Shown piece by piece: positions 8,563 through 17,526 of a stretch of DNA of 64,000 bases. Below the pieces are notes generated by a model. That model searched no databases, had not been told where the DNA came from, and saw only the letters and a list, made by a program, of their open reading frames with translations. Origin of the DNA: Paenibacillus peoriae (lineage in GTDB: Bacteria > Bacillota > Bacilli > Paenibacillales > Paenibacillaceae); contig NZ_CP092831.1 of NCBI RefSeq assembly GCF_022531965.1, positions 4,713,501 to 4,777,500 on the forward strand, in the 5' to 3' direction. How positions within the stretch are numbered: the stretch's first letter is position 1; each line of letters opens with the position of its first letter. Both the position numbers and the translations under genes were made by a program.

Positions 8563-9273
8563 TCAGGAGGAGCTTGCGTCTTGCATTTCCTCCGGCAGTT
8601 GGAAATTTTTAGCCATCATTTGTTCTCGCAGTACAGACCACTGTTCGCGGGAAGCCCGGATCATGGCTGCATCCATAATCTTTTTGTCATTAATGACACG
8701 CGAAAACCAGCGTACCGCTTCGTTAAAGTTCCCTGTACGTCGATGCAATTCACCAATCAGATACAGCAGTTTGGCATTATTCGCCCCGACACCCTCCAGC
8801 TCATAAACCCGAACGTAAGAATCCAGACTAAATTTGAGAAAGCGAAGCTCCTGCTCCTCATTTCCCTGGTATCTGTACATCCATGCGATATGCTGTAATA
8901 GACTGGCTACTACGCGTTCCTTTTCTCCGATGACCTGGGCACAGAGTAAACCCAGTTTATACGTTTCTAATGCCTCTTCCCAGCTACGATGCCCGCCATA
9001 TTCGCGAGACTGCCAGCGATTACCGATTTTATCTCTAAAAATCTTGGTTTGCTGATCGCTTAACTGAACGGTAGAGTGCTCTGTCGAGGTAAACCCACAA
9101 TGAGGACAGACCCTTACGACATAAAAATCCGGATTTTCATTCTTATAATAAGCGCAAAAATCTGAATCTGTACGAATGGCCTTCTTTAGGCTTGGTCTGA
9201 CACGAGATGTCTGAAATTCTTCTTCACAATGTGTGCAGGTGATTTTAATCTGATATAACGGTTCAAGTTCCAA
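8563..9273 (-). CDS. DUF2225 family protein
   Basis: 236 residues if translation starts at TTG 9273, about 11 nt after GGAGAGGG. This places the conserved LELEPLYQIKITCTHC at the N-terminus, as in relatives; another TTG 21 nt upstream has no ribosome site. CxxC pairs (CTHC near 13 and CPHC near 60) suggest a rubredoxin-like zinc knuckle. The C-terminal half is a TPR-like helical repeat (YKLGLLCAQ, YLIGELHRRTGNFNEAVRWF). Function unknown. It is 43 bp upstream-adjacent to the hemoglobin gene on the same strand. Confidence 0.78.
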   Translation of the reverse strand: MELEPLYQIKITCTHCEEEFQTSRVRPSLKKAIRTDSDFCAYYKNENPDFYVVRVCPHCGFTSTEHSTVQLSDQQTKIFRDKIGNRWQSREYGGHRSWEEALETYKLGLLCAQVIGEKERVVASLLQHIAWMYRYQGNEEQELRFLKFSLDSYVRVYELEGVGANNAKLLYLIGELHRRTGNFNEAVRWFSRVINDKKIMDAAMIRASREQWSVLREQMMAKNFQLPEEMQDASSS

Positions 9274-9315
9274 TGTTTTTACAACCCTCTCCAAAATTCG
9301 GCAATCCCCGCAAGC

Positions 9316-9693
9316 TTACGGGGTATTTACAAAATGATGCGCAGGACCAGACAAACGGTTAAGTATGATGGAACGAAGCGGCTCCTCAATGCCCGTATCC
9401 GTTAACGCACCTGCCATACAAGACAACCATGCCTCTGCTCGCTCCTCCGTTACGGGAAACTTCATATGTCTCGCACGTAACATTGGATGACCATATGCAT
9501 CAGAAAAAAGGGACGGTCCTCCAAAAAACTGGCTCAGGAACATAAACTGCTTTTCCTTAACCGGTTCCATGTCTTTAGGAAACAGGGGACTTAACAACGG
9601 ATCTTTATAAACTCTCGGGTAGAAGGCCTCAATAATAGCACGAATACCTTCCGCGCCCCCAAGGTTGTCATAAATGCTCAGGCTAGGGTTCAC
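9316..9693 (-). CDS. Group II truncated hemoglobin (YjbI-type)
   Basis: 125 residues, start GTG at 9693 with TTGGAGG 5 nt upstream. It shows the two-on-two globin pattern: Tyr at B10 (FYPRVY, residue 25), proximal His F8 in RARHMKF (residue 76) and Trp G8 (AEAWL, residue 89), which mark group II. It binds heme and O2 or NO. It probably shares a transcript with the DUF2225 gene 43 bp downstream. Confidence 0.92.
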   Translation of the reverse strand: MNPSLSIYDNLGGAEGIRAIIEAFYPRVYKDPLLSPLFPKDMEPVKEKQFMFLSQFFGGPSLFSDAYGHPMLRARHMKFPVTEERAEAWLSCMAGALTDTGIEEPLRSIILNRLSGPAHHFVNTP

Positions 9694-9753
9694 TTTTCCT
9701 CCAACTTTCTGTGCTATGGTAATAAATATACACCCGTATTATAACAAAAAACA

Positions 9754-9785
9754 AAAAATGACGCTAAAAATAAGCGTCATTTTAT
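9754..9785. terminator. Bidirectional terminator hairpin
   Basis: The stem AAATGACGCT / AGCGTCATTT has a short loop and A/T runs on both sides. On the minus strand it follows the small frame at 9848-9943. Confidence 0.7.
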
Positions 9786-9847
9786 CAATTTAACATATGA
9801 AGAGGATGTGCTTCGTTGCACATAGCTTCGTCATTCTATAAATACAA

Positions 9848-9943
9848 TTAATAACTCCGCCAATCCTCTTCACCGGAATGGACGAGAGAGGCACGAATAA
9901 CATACACAAAAGCACATACGAACAGACCGGCAACGATACTCAT
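9848..9943 (-). CDS. Possible 31-aa membrane peptide
   Basis: ATG at 9943 has GGAG 9 nt upstream and a stop at 9848. The peptide has one hydrophobic segment (SIVAGLFVCAFVYVI), then RASLVHSGEEDWRSY. A terminator follows about 65 nt after the stop, which supports a real short transcript. No family recognised; it could be chance. Confidence 0.4.
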   Translation of the reverse strand: MSIVAGLFVCAFVYVIRASLVHSGEEDWRSY

Positions 9944-10104
9944 CCTGATCACTCCATCCTTAAGGTTATGGATCGTTGTTTTCCTATTTTAACATACTCT
10001 TTACAAAAATACAGCAACAAATGTAACCGTTTTCTTTGTTTTTTTGTACTCTTTGTCCATCCCCGACATAGGTATAATAGTACAACTCCAAAGGAGGGGC
10101 CTCT

Positions 10105-11400
10105 ATGTCGCTATACCGTCGTTACTCGCTTCCTCTGCTCATCCTTTCACTGCTATTCCTATTTATACTTATGGCTGTATACCCGCAATCTTCTCTGAAT
10201 GCCGGGCTTCGGGGGCTTGCCATCTGGTGGGACGTGCTGTTTCCGTCTTTATTCCCGTTTTTCGTTATTTCCGAGCTTCTCCTCGGTTTCGGAATTGTTC
10301 ATTTCATAGGTGCGCTGTTGGATCCGCTGATGCAGCCTCTATTCCGTGTACCTGGCTGTGGAGGTTTTGTCGCTGCGGTCAGCTGTGCATCCGGTTACCC
10401 GATTGGAGCTAAACTAACAGCCAAGCTGTGGGAGCAAAAATGGATCACACGCATTGAAGGAGAGCGTTTGGTCGCATTTACGACTTCCTCTGATCCGATA
10501 TTCTTGATCGGTGCGGTTTCCGTTGGCTTCTTCCATCAACCAGAAATTGCACTCGTGCTGGGCGCGGCTCATTATGGTGGTGTGCTCATCATCGGGCTAC
10601 TTATGCGCTTCCACGGTTCCCGTTCAGGGGAAACAGATACTCGCAGCGACCGCCCTCAACCTACTCCAAAAGCCTGGTCGAAGTCCACGAATACAAAAGC
10701 TGCAGGTCGCAATAGACAGCCTGGACCCCTACGCCAAGCATTATATGCCATGCATACAGCTCGTTTGGAAGATGGTCGTCCATTGGGTGAGTTACTCCGT
10801 GAGGCGATTACTTCCTCCCTACGCCTTATTATTGTCGTAGGAGGGCTAGTTGTATTCTTCTGCGTCATTTTAGAAGCTTTGACGAACTCCGGTTTAATGA
10901 GCGGGCTTCATCTGCTTACGGCAAACCTCTTGACTGCATGTGGTCTTCCTCCTACGTTAACGGAGTCCATCGTAGGTGGTATTTTCGAAGTCACTTTAGG
11001 AGCGCAGGCCGCAGGTAAAGCCACGGCAGCGGTACCATTCAAGGTAGCCGCAGCCGCTTTTGTGCTCTCCTGGGGCGGGCTATCGGTTCATGCGCAGGTT
11101 GCAAGTATTTTAAATATGACGGATCTTCGTTATATGCCATTTTTGTTGGCCCGGGCTGCGCACGGCTTCATCTCGGCACTGCTCGCTCTCGTGTTATGGC
11201 AGCCTCTGATGGGGCAGGGAAGCTCTCCAGTCTTTTTTCCAATATACGACATCGTATGGTCCCCTGGCTTCTCGTCCGCCATGCTGTTGCAAAGTCTGCT
11301 GTTTCTTGGCTTTATACTGGCTGGAATGCTTAGTCTCTCATGGTTGAGTGTGGGTACACGTCGCTTATACGTACGTTTGAGAAGAACACACAGGCAATGA
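10105..11400 (+). CDS. ylbJ: Sporulation integral membrane protein YlbJ
   Basis: 431 residues, ATG with AAAGGAGGGG 7 nt upstream. It is polytopic (about eight hydrophobic helices) with the typical YlbJ blocks WWDVLFPSLFPFFVISELL and SCASGYPIGAKLTA. A hydrophilic loop of about 60 residues (residues 175-235) is rich in Arg, Ser and Thr. YlbJ is made in the mother cell under sigma-E in B. subtilis and is needed for normal spore cortex. nadK follows after 66 bp. Confidence 0.92.
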   Translation: MSLYRRYSLPLLILSLLFLFILMAVYPQSSLNAGLRGLAIWWDVLFPSLFPFFVISELLLGFGIVHFIGALLDPLMQPLFRVPGCGGFVAAVSCASGYPIGAKLTAKLWEQKWITRIEGERLVAFTTSSDPIFLIGAVSVGFFHQPEIALVLGAAHYGGVLIIGLLMRFHGSRSGETDTRSDRPQPTPKAWSKSTNTKAAGRNRQPGPLRQALYAMHTARLEDGRPLGELLREAITSSLRLIIVVGGLVVFFCVILEALTNSGLMSGLHLLTANLLTACGLPPTLTESIVGGIFEVTLGAQAAGKATAAVPFKVAAAAFVLSWGGLSVHAQVASILNMTDLRYMPFLLARAAHGFISALLALVLWQPLMGQGSSPVFFPIYDIVWSPGFSSAMLLQSLLFLGFILAGMLSLSWLSVGTRRLYVRLRRTHRQ

Positions 11401-11466
11401 ACGATTGTGTTCTTGCTCATAATTGATTATGATCGATATATACCCATGACAAAGGAGCTTTTCATC

Positions 11467-12270
11467 TTGAGATATTATGTTCTGGATCGCGGGGATCAGC
11501 ACTCCATGGACTTGAGTCAGCAATTTCACCGTCTTGCCCAAGAAAAGAATTTCAAGCTGGATGCCGAATCGCCGGAAATCGTCGTGTCTATTGGAGGCGA
11601 TGGTACAATGCTTCATGCGTTTCATACCTTCATCGACCGCATTCCGGATATTGCCTTTGTTGGTGTACATACCGGTCATCTAGGCTTTTACGCCGATTGG
11701 CGTGCGGACGAGCTGGAGGAGCTAATCCACCTGATGAGCCAAAGCGGATCTGAGGGACCGCTTAACCCGAGAATCGTTAAGTATCCACTGATTGAGTTGG
11801 AAATTCACAAGAAATCAGGCAATGCTTCTTTTATTGCCTTGAATGAGTTTACGTTAAAAGGGGTGGATGGCACTGTCGTTGCCCAAGTAGATATTAACGA
11901 TATCACCTTTGAAATGTTTCGCGGTGACGGTATATGTGTTTCTACCCCCTCAGGGACGACCGCCTATAATAAAGCACTTGGCGGAGCTATGGTTCATCCC
12001 ACCATTGAAGCATTGCAATTGACTGAGATCGCTTCCATTAATAACCGCGTGTATCGGACACTAGGATCGCCATTGCTACTGCCCAAACATCATCATTGTG
12101 ATATTTTTTCACGGAAAGATCAGCGTCTTTTATTGACAGTAGATCACCTGAACTTTCCTGTGGATGACTTAATCTCTGTTCGATGTCAGGTCGCAAGTCA
12201 GAAGATCAGCTTCGCTCGTTACCGTCCTTTCCCATTTTGGGATCGAGTACGCAACGCCTTTCTTAATTAG
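11467..12270 (+). CDS. nadK: NAD kinase
   Basis: 267 residues from TTG at 11467, with AAAGGAG 9 nt upstream; this gives the N-terminus LRYYVLDRGDQ expected for Firmicute NAD kinases. A frame extension to 11407 is unsupported. The catalytic GGDGTM motif is at residues 43-48, and the substrate motif CVSTPSGTTAYNKALGGA is present. It phosphorylates NAD to NADP. It lies 66 bp after ylbJ and is followed by a terminator. Confidence 0.95.
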   Translation: MRYYVLDRGDQHSMDLSQQFHRLAQEKNFKLDAESPEIVVSIGGDGTMLHAFHTFIDRIPDIAFVGVHTGHLGFYADWRADELEELIHLMSQSGSEGPLNPRIVKYPLIELEIHKKSGNASFIALNEFTLKGVDGTVVAQVDINDITFEMFRGDGICVSTPSGTTAYNKALGGAMVHPTIEALQLTEIASINNRVYRTLGSPLLLPKHHHCDIFSRKDQRLLLTVDHLNFPVDDLISVRCQVASQKISFARYRPFPFWDRVRNAFLN

Positions 12271-12277
12271 AACCTGT

Positions 12278-12305
12278 AAAAGAGCCGACTCTGGCTCTTT
12301 TTTAC
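12278..12305 (+). terminator. Terminator of nadK
   Basis: The stem AAAGAGCC / GGCTCTTT is followed by TTTTTT, directly after the stop codon. Confidence 0.82.
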
Positions 12306-12308
12306 AAA

Positions 12309-12343
12309 CAAAACGGTTCCTGAAAATTCAGGAACCGTTTTGT
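12309..12343 (-). terminator. Terminator of the yutD-lipA unit
   Basis: The 13-bp perfect stem AAACGGTTCCTGA / TCAGGAACCGTTT has a 4-nt loop. It overlaps the yutD stop and is T-rich on both strands. Confidence 0.82.
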
Positions 12344-13242
12344 TGTGGAGCAGTAAATGTTTTATTCTTTTTACTACTCTCAGTCTTTTCGGCTTTAGCA
12401 GCTGGATGGGTCTGACGCTGGCCCTCAGGTTCACGTGAGACACGAACTTGCCGTCCCTCCCGATTTTCCTTTGGTTGACGCTCATAGCGTGGTCCACGTG
12501 ATTCCTTTTTATCGAAATTCCCTTGCTGATTGCGCTGTCTACGCGGTTCGCGGGTTTGCTGCCCTTCACCCGGATTGCGTCCATCCTTTGCTTCACGTGG
12601 TTCTCTTGGCTGGCGCGAATCACGTGCTTCACGTGGCTCACGTTGCCGATTTCCTTCACGTCCTTCTCTGGATGAACGACTTTCACGAGCTTCACGCGGC
12701 TGTCGCTCACGTACTTCCTGGGCATCCTTCGGTTCCCGACGTTGCAACTCGCGTGGTTCTCGGAATTCTCGAGGCTGCTCCACTCGCGATTCCTCCGTAG
12801 CTGTGGAATCCTGTTGTGGTTGCGGCCACTCCTGTTCTCCAGCTGTATGTTGCAATACTTCTTGCTGCTCTTCGGTTTCTAACGTTCCCGCTTGTTCCCT
12901 TTGAGCATCTACCAACTGCTGAATATCTGGAGCAACGATTTCATCATTGACGCCGTTTTTATTAATCACTTCACGGCTTTTTTGCAGCACAAAATAGGCA
13001 CAGCCAAAATTGCAGTATTCATTAATGTAATCGTCCAGTACCACTATAGATGTATCCTTATTTGCTTTGGGATGGCCGTCTCGATAAAAGCCCTTCAGAC
13101 GCAGCTGATTGTAACCCCAATCACCAATAATGTAATCATAGCGATCCAGCACTTCACTATACCGATCACGAAACGCTTCGGGATTCCATCCGTTCTTGTG
13201 ATCCTGCAACAATTCATAGTTTTTACCACCGATTTGAAACAA
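12328..13242 (-). CDS. yutD: YutD-family protein with a long Arg/Glu-rich tail
   Basis: 304 residues from TTG at 13242, with AAAGGCGGT about 10 nt upstream and 24 nt after the lipA stop. Residues 1-100 match YutD (NYELLQDHKNGWNPEAFRDRY, GDWGYNQLRLKGFY, YCNFGCAYFVL). B. subtilis YutD stops there at about 102 residues. Here residues about 140-300 are a low-complexity tail dominated by Arg, Glu, Pro, Ser and Gln (repeats like REPREARE and SREGREG), predicted disordered and strongly charged. YutD function is unknown; the tail could bind RNA or acidic partners. Confidence 0.82.
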   Translation of the reverse strand: MFQIGGKNYELLQDHKNGWNPEAFRDRYSEVLDRYDYIIGDWGYNQLRLKGFYRDGHPKANKDTSIVVLDDYINEYCNFGCAYFVLQKSREVINKNGVNDEIVAPDIQQLVDAQREQAGTLETEEQQEVLQHTAGEQEWPQPQQDSTATEESRVEQPREFREPRELQRREPKDAQEVRERQPREARESRSSREGREGNRQREPREARDSRQPREPREAKDGRNPGEGQQTREPRRQRNQQGNFDKKESRGPRYERQPKENREGRQVRVSREPEGQRQTHPAAKAEKTESSKKNKTFTAPQQNGS

Positions 13243-13266
13243 GCTATTCTGACCGCCTTTCCCGGA

Positions 13267-14175
13267 TCAAGCCTGCGAAAGGGCGCTTTCTTCCTTATGC
13301 TGAGCGGCTGACTTCACCTGCTCATGCGCTTGGTAGGAGCTGCGGACCAACGGTCCAGATTCGACGTGGCTGAATCCCCGCTGTAATCCCTCTTCCTTTA
13401 ACTTCGCAAAATCTTCCGGTGGATAATATTTTTGCACATATAAATGTTTCTCGGACGGCTGCAAATATTGACCAATTGTCAGAATGTCACAATCGACTTT
13501 ACGCAGATCATCCATGGCTTGTAAGATCTCGTCCCACTCTTCTCCGACACCTAGCATGATGCTTGATTTCGTTGGAATAGCCGGATTTAATTGCTTCGCA
13601 CGTTGAAGCAGCTCCAGAGAGCGACGGTATTTCGCTTTAGCCCGAACCTTGTCGGACATGCGCTCCACCGTTTCAATATTATGATTCAGAATATCTGGTT
13701 TGGCATCCATGACGATTCGCAGCGATTCAATATCGCCCATAAAATCGGGAATCAATACTTCTACACTGCACAAAGGTAACCGGCCGCGAATCGCACGAAC
13801 CGTTTCTGCAAATATAGTAGCGCCCCCATCTTTTAAATCGTCGCGAGCCACACTGGTTACGACACAGTGCTTCAAATTCATGTTCCCAGCCGCTTCTGCG
13901 ACGCGATCAGGCTCCTGCAAGTCAAGTTCCGTAGGCAATCCCGTATTTACTGCGCAAAAACGACACGCACGCGTACAAATATCACCCAAAATCATAAATG
14001 TAGCTGTCCTATTGGCCCAGCATTCATATATATTAGGGCATCGTGCCTCCTCACATACGGTATGTAATGTCTTGGAACGCATCATGCTCTTGATTTCTTG
14101 ATAGTTATCGCCTGTCGTAAGTTTAATACGAATCCAGTCGGGCTTAGCTTCCTTCTCTTTTCTAGACAATGGCAT
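13267..14175 (-). CDS. lipA: Lipoyl synthase
   Basis: 302 residues from ATG at 14175, with AGAAGG 6 nt upstream; an in-frame extension to 14274 has no support. It has both cluster sites of LipA: C41-x4-C46-x5-C52 ([12 protein letters not shown]) and the radical SAM C67-x3-C71-x2-C74 (CTRACRFC). It inserts two sulfurs into octanoyl groups on lipoyl domains. The gene starts a two-gene unit with yutD, and the divergent neighbour is yunA, as around B. subtilis lipA. Confidence 0.96.
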   Translation of the reverse strand: MPLSRKEKEAKPDWIRIKLTTGDNYQEIKSMMRSKTLHTVCEEARCPNIYECWANRTATFMILGDICTRACRFCAVNTGLPTELDLQEPDRVAEAAGNMNLKHCVVTSVARDDLKDGGATIFAETVRAIRGRLPLCSVEVLIPDFMGDIESLRIVMDAKPDILNHNIETVERMSDKVRAKAKYRRSLELLQRAKQLNPAIPTKSSIMLGVGEEWDEILQAMDDLRKVDCDILTIGQYLQPSEKHLYVQKYYPPEDFAKLKEEGLQRGFSHVESGPLVRSSYQAHEQVKSAAQHKEESALSQA

Positions 14176-14215
14176 AGACCTTCTTTCTGATAAGCTTAAG
14201 CTGTCATTGTCATAC

Positions 14216-14224
14216 ATTATAACA
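14216..14224 (-). promoter_or_regulatory. Extended -10 promoter element for lipA-yutD
   Basis: TG-T-TATAAT on the minus strand, about 40 bp before the lipA start. No good -35 box is visible at 17 bp, as is common with extended -10 promoters. Confidence 0.4.
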
Positions 14225-14343
14225 TGAAAGCCATGGAAAAACCTCCATTCATTGTTCCCTTTTTGATATGACATTGATGCCGAAAAAAGTAAACTTTTTA
14301 TATGGATAAAAGCGGCGGATATGGCTCAATCTAAACAAAAGCG

Positions 14344-14367
14344 CCCTATTCACGCTATTGAATAGGG
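14344..14367 (+). other. Hairpin in the yunA upstream region
   Basis: A perfect 9-bp stem CCCTATTCA / TGAATAGGG with a 6-nt loop, 49 bp before yunA. It has no T run on the plus strand. It may be a leader structure or a weak minus-strand terminator. Confidence 0.4.
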
Positions 14368-14415
14368 TCTAGAATTTACTGGGCGGTTAAGCCCTTCTAT
14401 AGGAGGTCGGTTCAC

Positions 14416-15522
14416 GTGCCTTACCCTTCGCGGACAGCCCGCGCTGTTCGTCTGTTATCGCTGCTGATATGCGCTGCTACACTGACAACGGCCTGTCCGC
14501 TTCCTGCCCATGCCCTTGCCAATCACTTACAGTCCTCGTCCGCCGGAAGCAGCCTGACAGTTAATGTAGATGCTGAACATGCACAGTCTTCAATGTATAT
14601 TTCCAGGCTTGCTTTATATCGTTCCATCGAAGCCCTGACAGGAGTCCCTTGGTACAGGCTGGCCGCCATCGACCAGTATGAACGTACACTTACGGTGGCC
14701 CATCCCAAAGATCGCAAGCATGCAGAACGAACCATAGGTATTTTCGTTACGGGACCGATCTGGTCCGGCTTGATGAACCCTGATTCGGAGGATCAAAATC
14801 CACGTTCCATAGAACTATTTTCCGGGCTGGGACAAGACGGTTCGGGTGATGGAATTGCTGACCGCAATAATGACAAGGATCTGCTGTTCAGCATCGCATC
14901 TTATCTCGGAAAGTATGGAAACAACGAGGATGAATTTGGTATTGCCGTTTGGGAATATTACCATAACAGCCGCGCAGTTCAAAGAGTTCAGCAGTTTGCC
15001 AAGCTGTATCGGACGTATGGCAAGCTGGATCTGGTCAGACAAGCTTTCCCCCTTCCCTTAGGCAGCATTTATAGCTACCGCAGCACATGGGGAAGCCGTC
15101 GCAGCTGGGGGGGCTACCGTATACATGAAGGAACTGACCTGTTTGCTGGCTACGGAGTTCCAGTTCGCAGTACCTGCTACGGTGTAGTTGAAATGAAGGG
15201 CTGGAATCCCTTTGGAGGATGGCGCATCGGAATCCGAGATCTCAACAACCGCTATCACTACTATGCGCACCTTTCCGGCTTTGACAAAACCGTTCACAAC
15301 GGAGACGTCGTTACACCTGGCCAGACGGTTGGCTGGGTCGGAAGCTCGGGCTATGGAAAACCTGGTACCCAAGGCAAGTTTCCACCGCATCTGCACTATG
15401 GTATATATCGGGACAATGGCTGGGCAGATTGGTCCTTTGACCCGTATCCGTTATTAAGACAGTGGGAGCAGTCCGAACGCAAAGCGCTCAAAAAAGGAAA
15501 GACAAAAGGGACCTCCTCATAG
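14416..15522 (+). CDS. yunA: M23 family endopeptidase, YunA-like
   Basis: 368 residues from GTG at 14416, with AGGAGGT 8 nt upstream. An N-terminal signal peptide (hydrophobic run LLSLLICAATLTTA near residues 14-27) is followed by a domain of about 170 residues and a LytM-type domain from about residue 220. Metal and catalytic residues are HEGTD (HxxxD), YYAH and PHLHYG (HxH). It probably cuts peptidoglycan cross-bridges outside the membrane. The lipA / yunA / yunB neighbourhood matches B. subtilis, which supports the name. Confidence 0.85.
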   Translation: MPYPSRTARAVRLLSLLICAATLTTACPLPAHALANHLQSSSAGSSLTVNVDAEHAQSSMYISRLALYRSIEALTGVPWYRLAAIDQYERTLTVAHPKDRKHAERTIGIFVTGPIWSGLMNPDSEDQNPRSIELFSGLGQDGSGDGIADRNNDKDLLFSIASYLGKYGNNEDEFGIAVWEYYHNSRAVQRVQQFAKLYRTYGKLDLVRQAFPLPLGSIYSYRSTWGSRRSWGGYRIHEGTDLFAGYGVPVRSTCYGVVEMKGWNPFGGWRIGIRDLNNRYHYYAHLSGFDKTVHNGDVVTPGQTVGWVGSSGYGKPGTQGKFPPHLHYGIYRDNGWADWSFDPYPLLRQWEQSERKALKKGKTKGTSS

Positions 15523-15538
15523 GGTCCCTTTTATTTTT
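15503..15538 (+). terminator. Terminator of yunA
   Basis: The stem AAAAGGGACC / GGGTCCCTTTT spans the stop codon and is followed by TTATTTTT. Confidence 0.85.
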
Positions 15539-15568
15539 CCAGAGCAACTCACGTCACTCCATTCTGCT

Positions 15569-16378
15569 CTATGGCGTTGGGGGCTGACTAGAGGAGTTTG
15601 GGTCTTCCTGTACCTCTGGAACACTTACTATGCTGGAATCTATAGCGCCGCTACTCTCTATGGAATGGGGAGGCAACGCCAACTGCGGAGCGGCTGCACC
15701 ATTTTTACCTACTGGTTTTCCCTGATTGTCATAGTAGTACATCGGAACGTTGCCCACCACCAGCAAATAAGAAACGGGGATTTCCGTCTCCACAATCTGA
15801 GGTTGCATCTCAAACGGTATAACCACAGACACTTCCGTCGTAATCCGAATATACACTTCAACCAAGATCATGTTTATGCCCGCATCCTGTTGCCGCGTAT
15901 TTAAATCCACCTTGATCGCTCCATGCGGCTCCACCTTTAGAGGAATCTTGGGGCCATAAGCTGCCAACAATGGACTGCCCAATGCCTGACCAATCGGAAC
16001 GCTCTCATCAAAATGGCTCATGCTGTCCATCGTTGCCTTGACTGCTTTGAGCGTGTCTGACGTAATTCTCATATGCTCTGCATAATTCAGAACAAAGCCG
16101 GAGGTTCTTCCTTGTGCATCCGTTCTCCATTCGATCAAATTATCAGCTGCCTTCCCCTGCTCTACCTGTGCTGTAATTGCTGAATTAATAGCCTCCGTCG
16201 CCATTTGTTTGACCCGCACTTTTGCCAGATGCATCATAGGCGGCTTCAAATGCTGCTCCACATAAGCAGCCACCTGTATGATTCCTACCAGCAGCGCCAG
16301 TACCACAATCAAAAATACTCTACGTCTGCCGCGTCGCCTTCTGTTGGGCGCGCTGTGCCATTGCGGTCTTCTCATCAT
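15569..16378 (-). CDS. yunB: Sporulation protein YunB
   Basis: 269 residues from ATG at 16378, with GGGGGGAT upstream; a farther in-frame ATG at 16501 overlaps the next gene's terminator and is unlikely. It starts with a basic stretch (NRRRRGRRR), one membrane helix (VFLIVVLALLVGIIQVAAYV, residues about 20-40) and a soluble domain typical of YunB (KVRVKQMATEAINSAI, FVLNYAEHMRI). In B. subtilis it is a sigma-E-controlled spore formation protein. The C-terminal 35 residues are Ser/Pro-rich. Confidence 0.9.
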   Translation of the reverse strand: MMRRPQWHSAPNRRRRGRRRVFLIVVLALLVGIIQVAAYVEQHLKPPMMHLAKVRVKQMATEAINSAITAQVEQGKAADNLIEWRTDAQGRTSGFVLNYAEHMRITSDTLKAVKATMDSMSHFDESVPIGQALGSPLLAAYGPKIPLKVEPHGAIKVDLNTRQQDAGINMILVEVYIRITTEVSVVIPFEMQPQIVETEIPVSYLLVVGNVPMYYYDNQGKPVGKNGAAAPQLALPPHSIESSGAIDSSIVSVPEVQEDPNSSSQPPTP

Positions 16379-16431
16379 CCGATCCCCCCGCAGCGTTGAA
16401 CTTACCCTACAAGGATATGCAAGGAAGGGAC

Positions 16432-16462
16432 GAAAAAGAAGCTGCCCGTCCGGCAGCTTCTC
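16432..16462 (-). terminator. Terminator of the aldo/keto reductase gene
   Basis: The 10-bp stem AGAAGCTGCC / GGCAGCTTCT is followed by TTTTTC on the minus strand. Confidence 0.85.
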
Positions 16463-16504
16463 TAGATGGAATACATATACAATTGCAAATTTCAGGTGCA
16501 CTCA

Positions 16505-17437
16505 TTATTTAAAAATGTGGTCAATCTTTTCGATATCAGCCTGACTCAATTGGACATTTAGCGTTTTCAGATTCGCCAGCACCTGCTCCGGCCCCTTCGC
16601 ACCTGGAATGAGGGCATCAATTGAATCGCGTGTCAAATACCATGCGAGCACTACGTGAGCAACCTCTGCATTCAACGCATTGGCAATCTCCCGTACCTGC
16701 TCCACTTTGTCCAAATTACGAGCAAATGTATCTCCCTGAAACAGTGGATTATTCGCTCTGATGTCCGTGAAGGTCATGTCTTTCGTATACTTACCACCCA
16801 GCAATCCTGAAGCTAGCGGGAAATAAGGCACAAACGAAATGCCATTTTCCTTGGTATAAGGCAGCAGATCCTTCTCAGCTTCCCGTTGAAACAAATTATA
16901 TTGGGATTGGAGCACATCTACATAACCGTCGCTATTCGCATCCTTAAGTTGTTCAATGGAAAAGTTAGATACGCCAATAGCCTTGATTTTGCCTTCGTCC
17001 TTAAGCTTCTTCAGTTCTCCGACTGCTTCTGCCTTCGGCGTAGCTTCATCGGGGAAATGGATATAGAACAGATCGATATAATCGGTCTGCAATCTTTTCA
17101 GACTAGATTCGACGGATTCTCGTAAAAAAGCAGGCGAGTTGTCAAAAACAATCTCTCCGTTCACAAATTTGTGTGCACCCTTCGTGGCAATAACAGCTTT
17201 ATCACGCTGACCACGCTCTTTCAATACCTCACCAATTAATCGTTCCGAGTGCTCAGGTCCATAAATAAAAGCCGTATCCAGAAAGTTGATGCCATTGTCC
17301 AAAGCTGTGCGAACGACTTCTTTGCCCGTTTCATTGTTCAAATCGGAAAAGAGATTATGTCCTCCCACCTTATTTGCACCCAAACCGATTGGTTTTACAT
17401 ATAAATCTGTTTTACCAAGACGCACTTGCTCTGCCAA
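16505..17437 (-). CDS. Aldo/keto reductase
   Basis: 310 residues from TTG at 17437, with AAAGGAGA about 10 nt upstream. The AKR catalytic tetrad is visible: Asp and Tyr in [14 protein letters not shown], Lys in VIATKGAHK, His in [12 protein letters not shown]-barrel NAD(P)H-dependent reductase of carbonyls is expected; substrate unknown. It stands alone between yunB and the repair operon. Confidence 0.9.
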   Translation of the reverse strand: MAEQVRLGKTDLYVKPIGLGANKVGGHNLFSDLNNETGKEVVRTALDNGINFLDTAFIYGPEHSERLIGEVLKERGQRDKAVIATKGAHKFVNGEIVFDNSPAFLRESVESSLKRLQTDYIDLFYIHFPDEATPKAEAVGELKKLKDEGKIKAIGVSNFSIEQLKDANSDGYVDVLQSQYNLFQREAEKDLLPYTKENGISFVPYFPLASGLLGGKYTKDMTFTDIRANNPLFQGDTFARNLDKVEQVREIANALNAEVAHVVLAWYLTRDSIDALIPGAKGPEQVLANLKTLNVQLSQADIEKIDHIFK

Positions 17438-17526
17438 TTCACGTCATCTCCTTTTCGAAAGTTACTTCCATTTTATTATTAAATTCCAAAAAAGGCAAAG
17501 TGCGTACCTGGCTGCTGAGCCCCATC

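Noticed and set aside
9878..10198. Plus-strand frame of 106 codons before ylbJ
   Set aside because: It overlaps the ylbJ start in another frame, has no ribosome site, and is Cys/His-rich in a way typical of antisense reading.
12428..12800. Repetitive DNA that might be a CRISPR or minisatellite
   Set aside because: Repeat units are irregular multiples of codons and keep the yutD frame open; there are no unique spacers of constant length. No CRISPR array was seen anywhere in the window.
12435..12904. Long Ser/Arg/Cys-rich plus-strand frames opposite yutD
   Set aside because: They mirror the repetitive RE-rich tail on the other strand and lack starts with ribosome sites.
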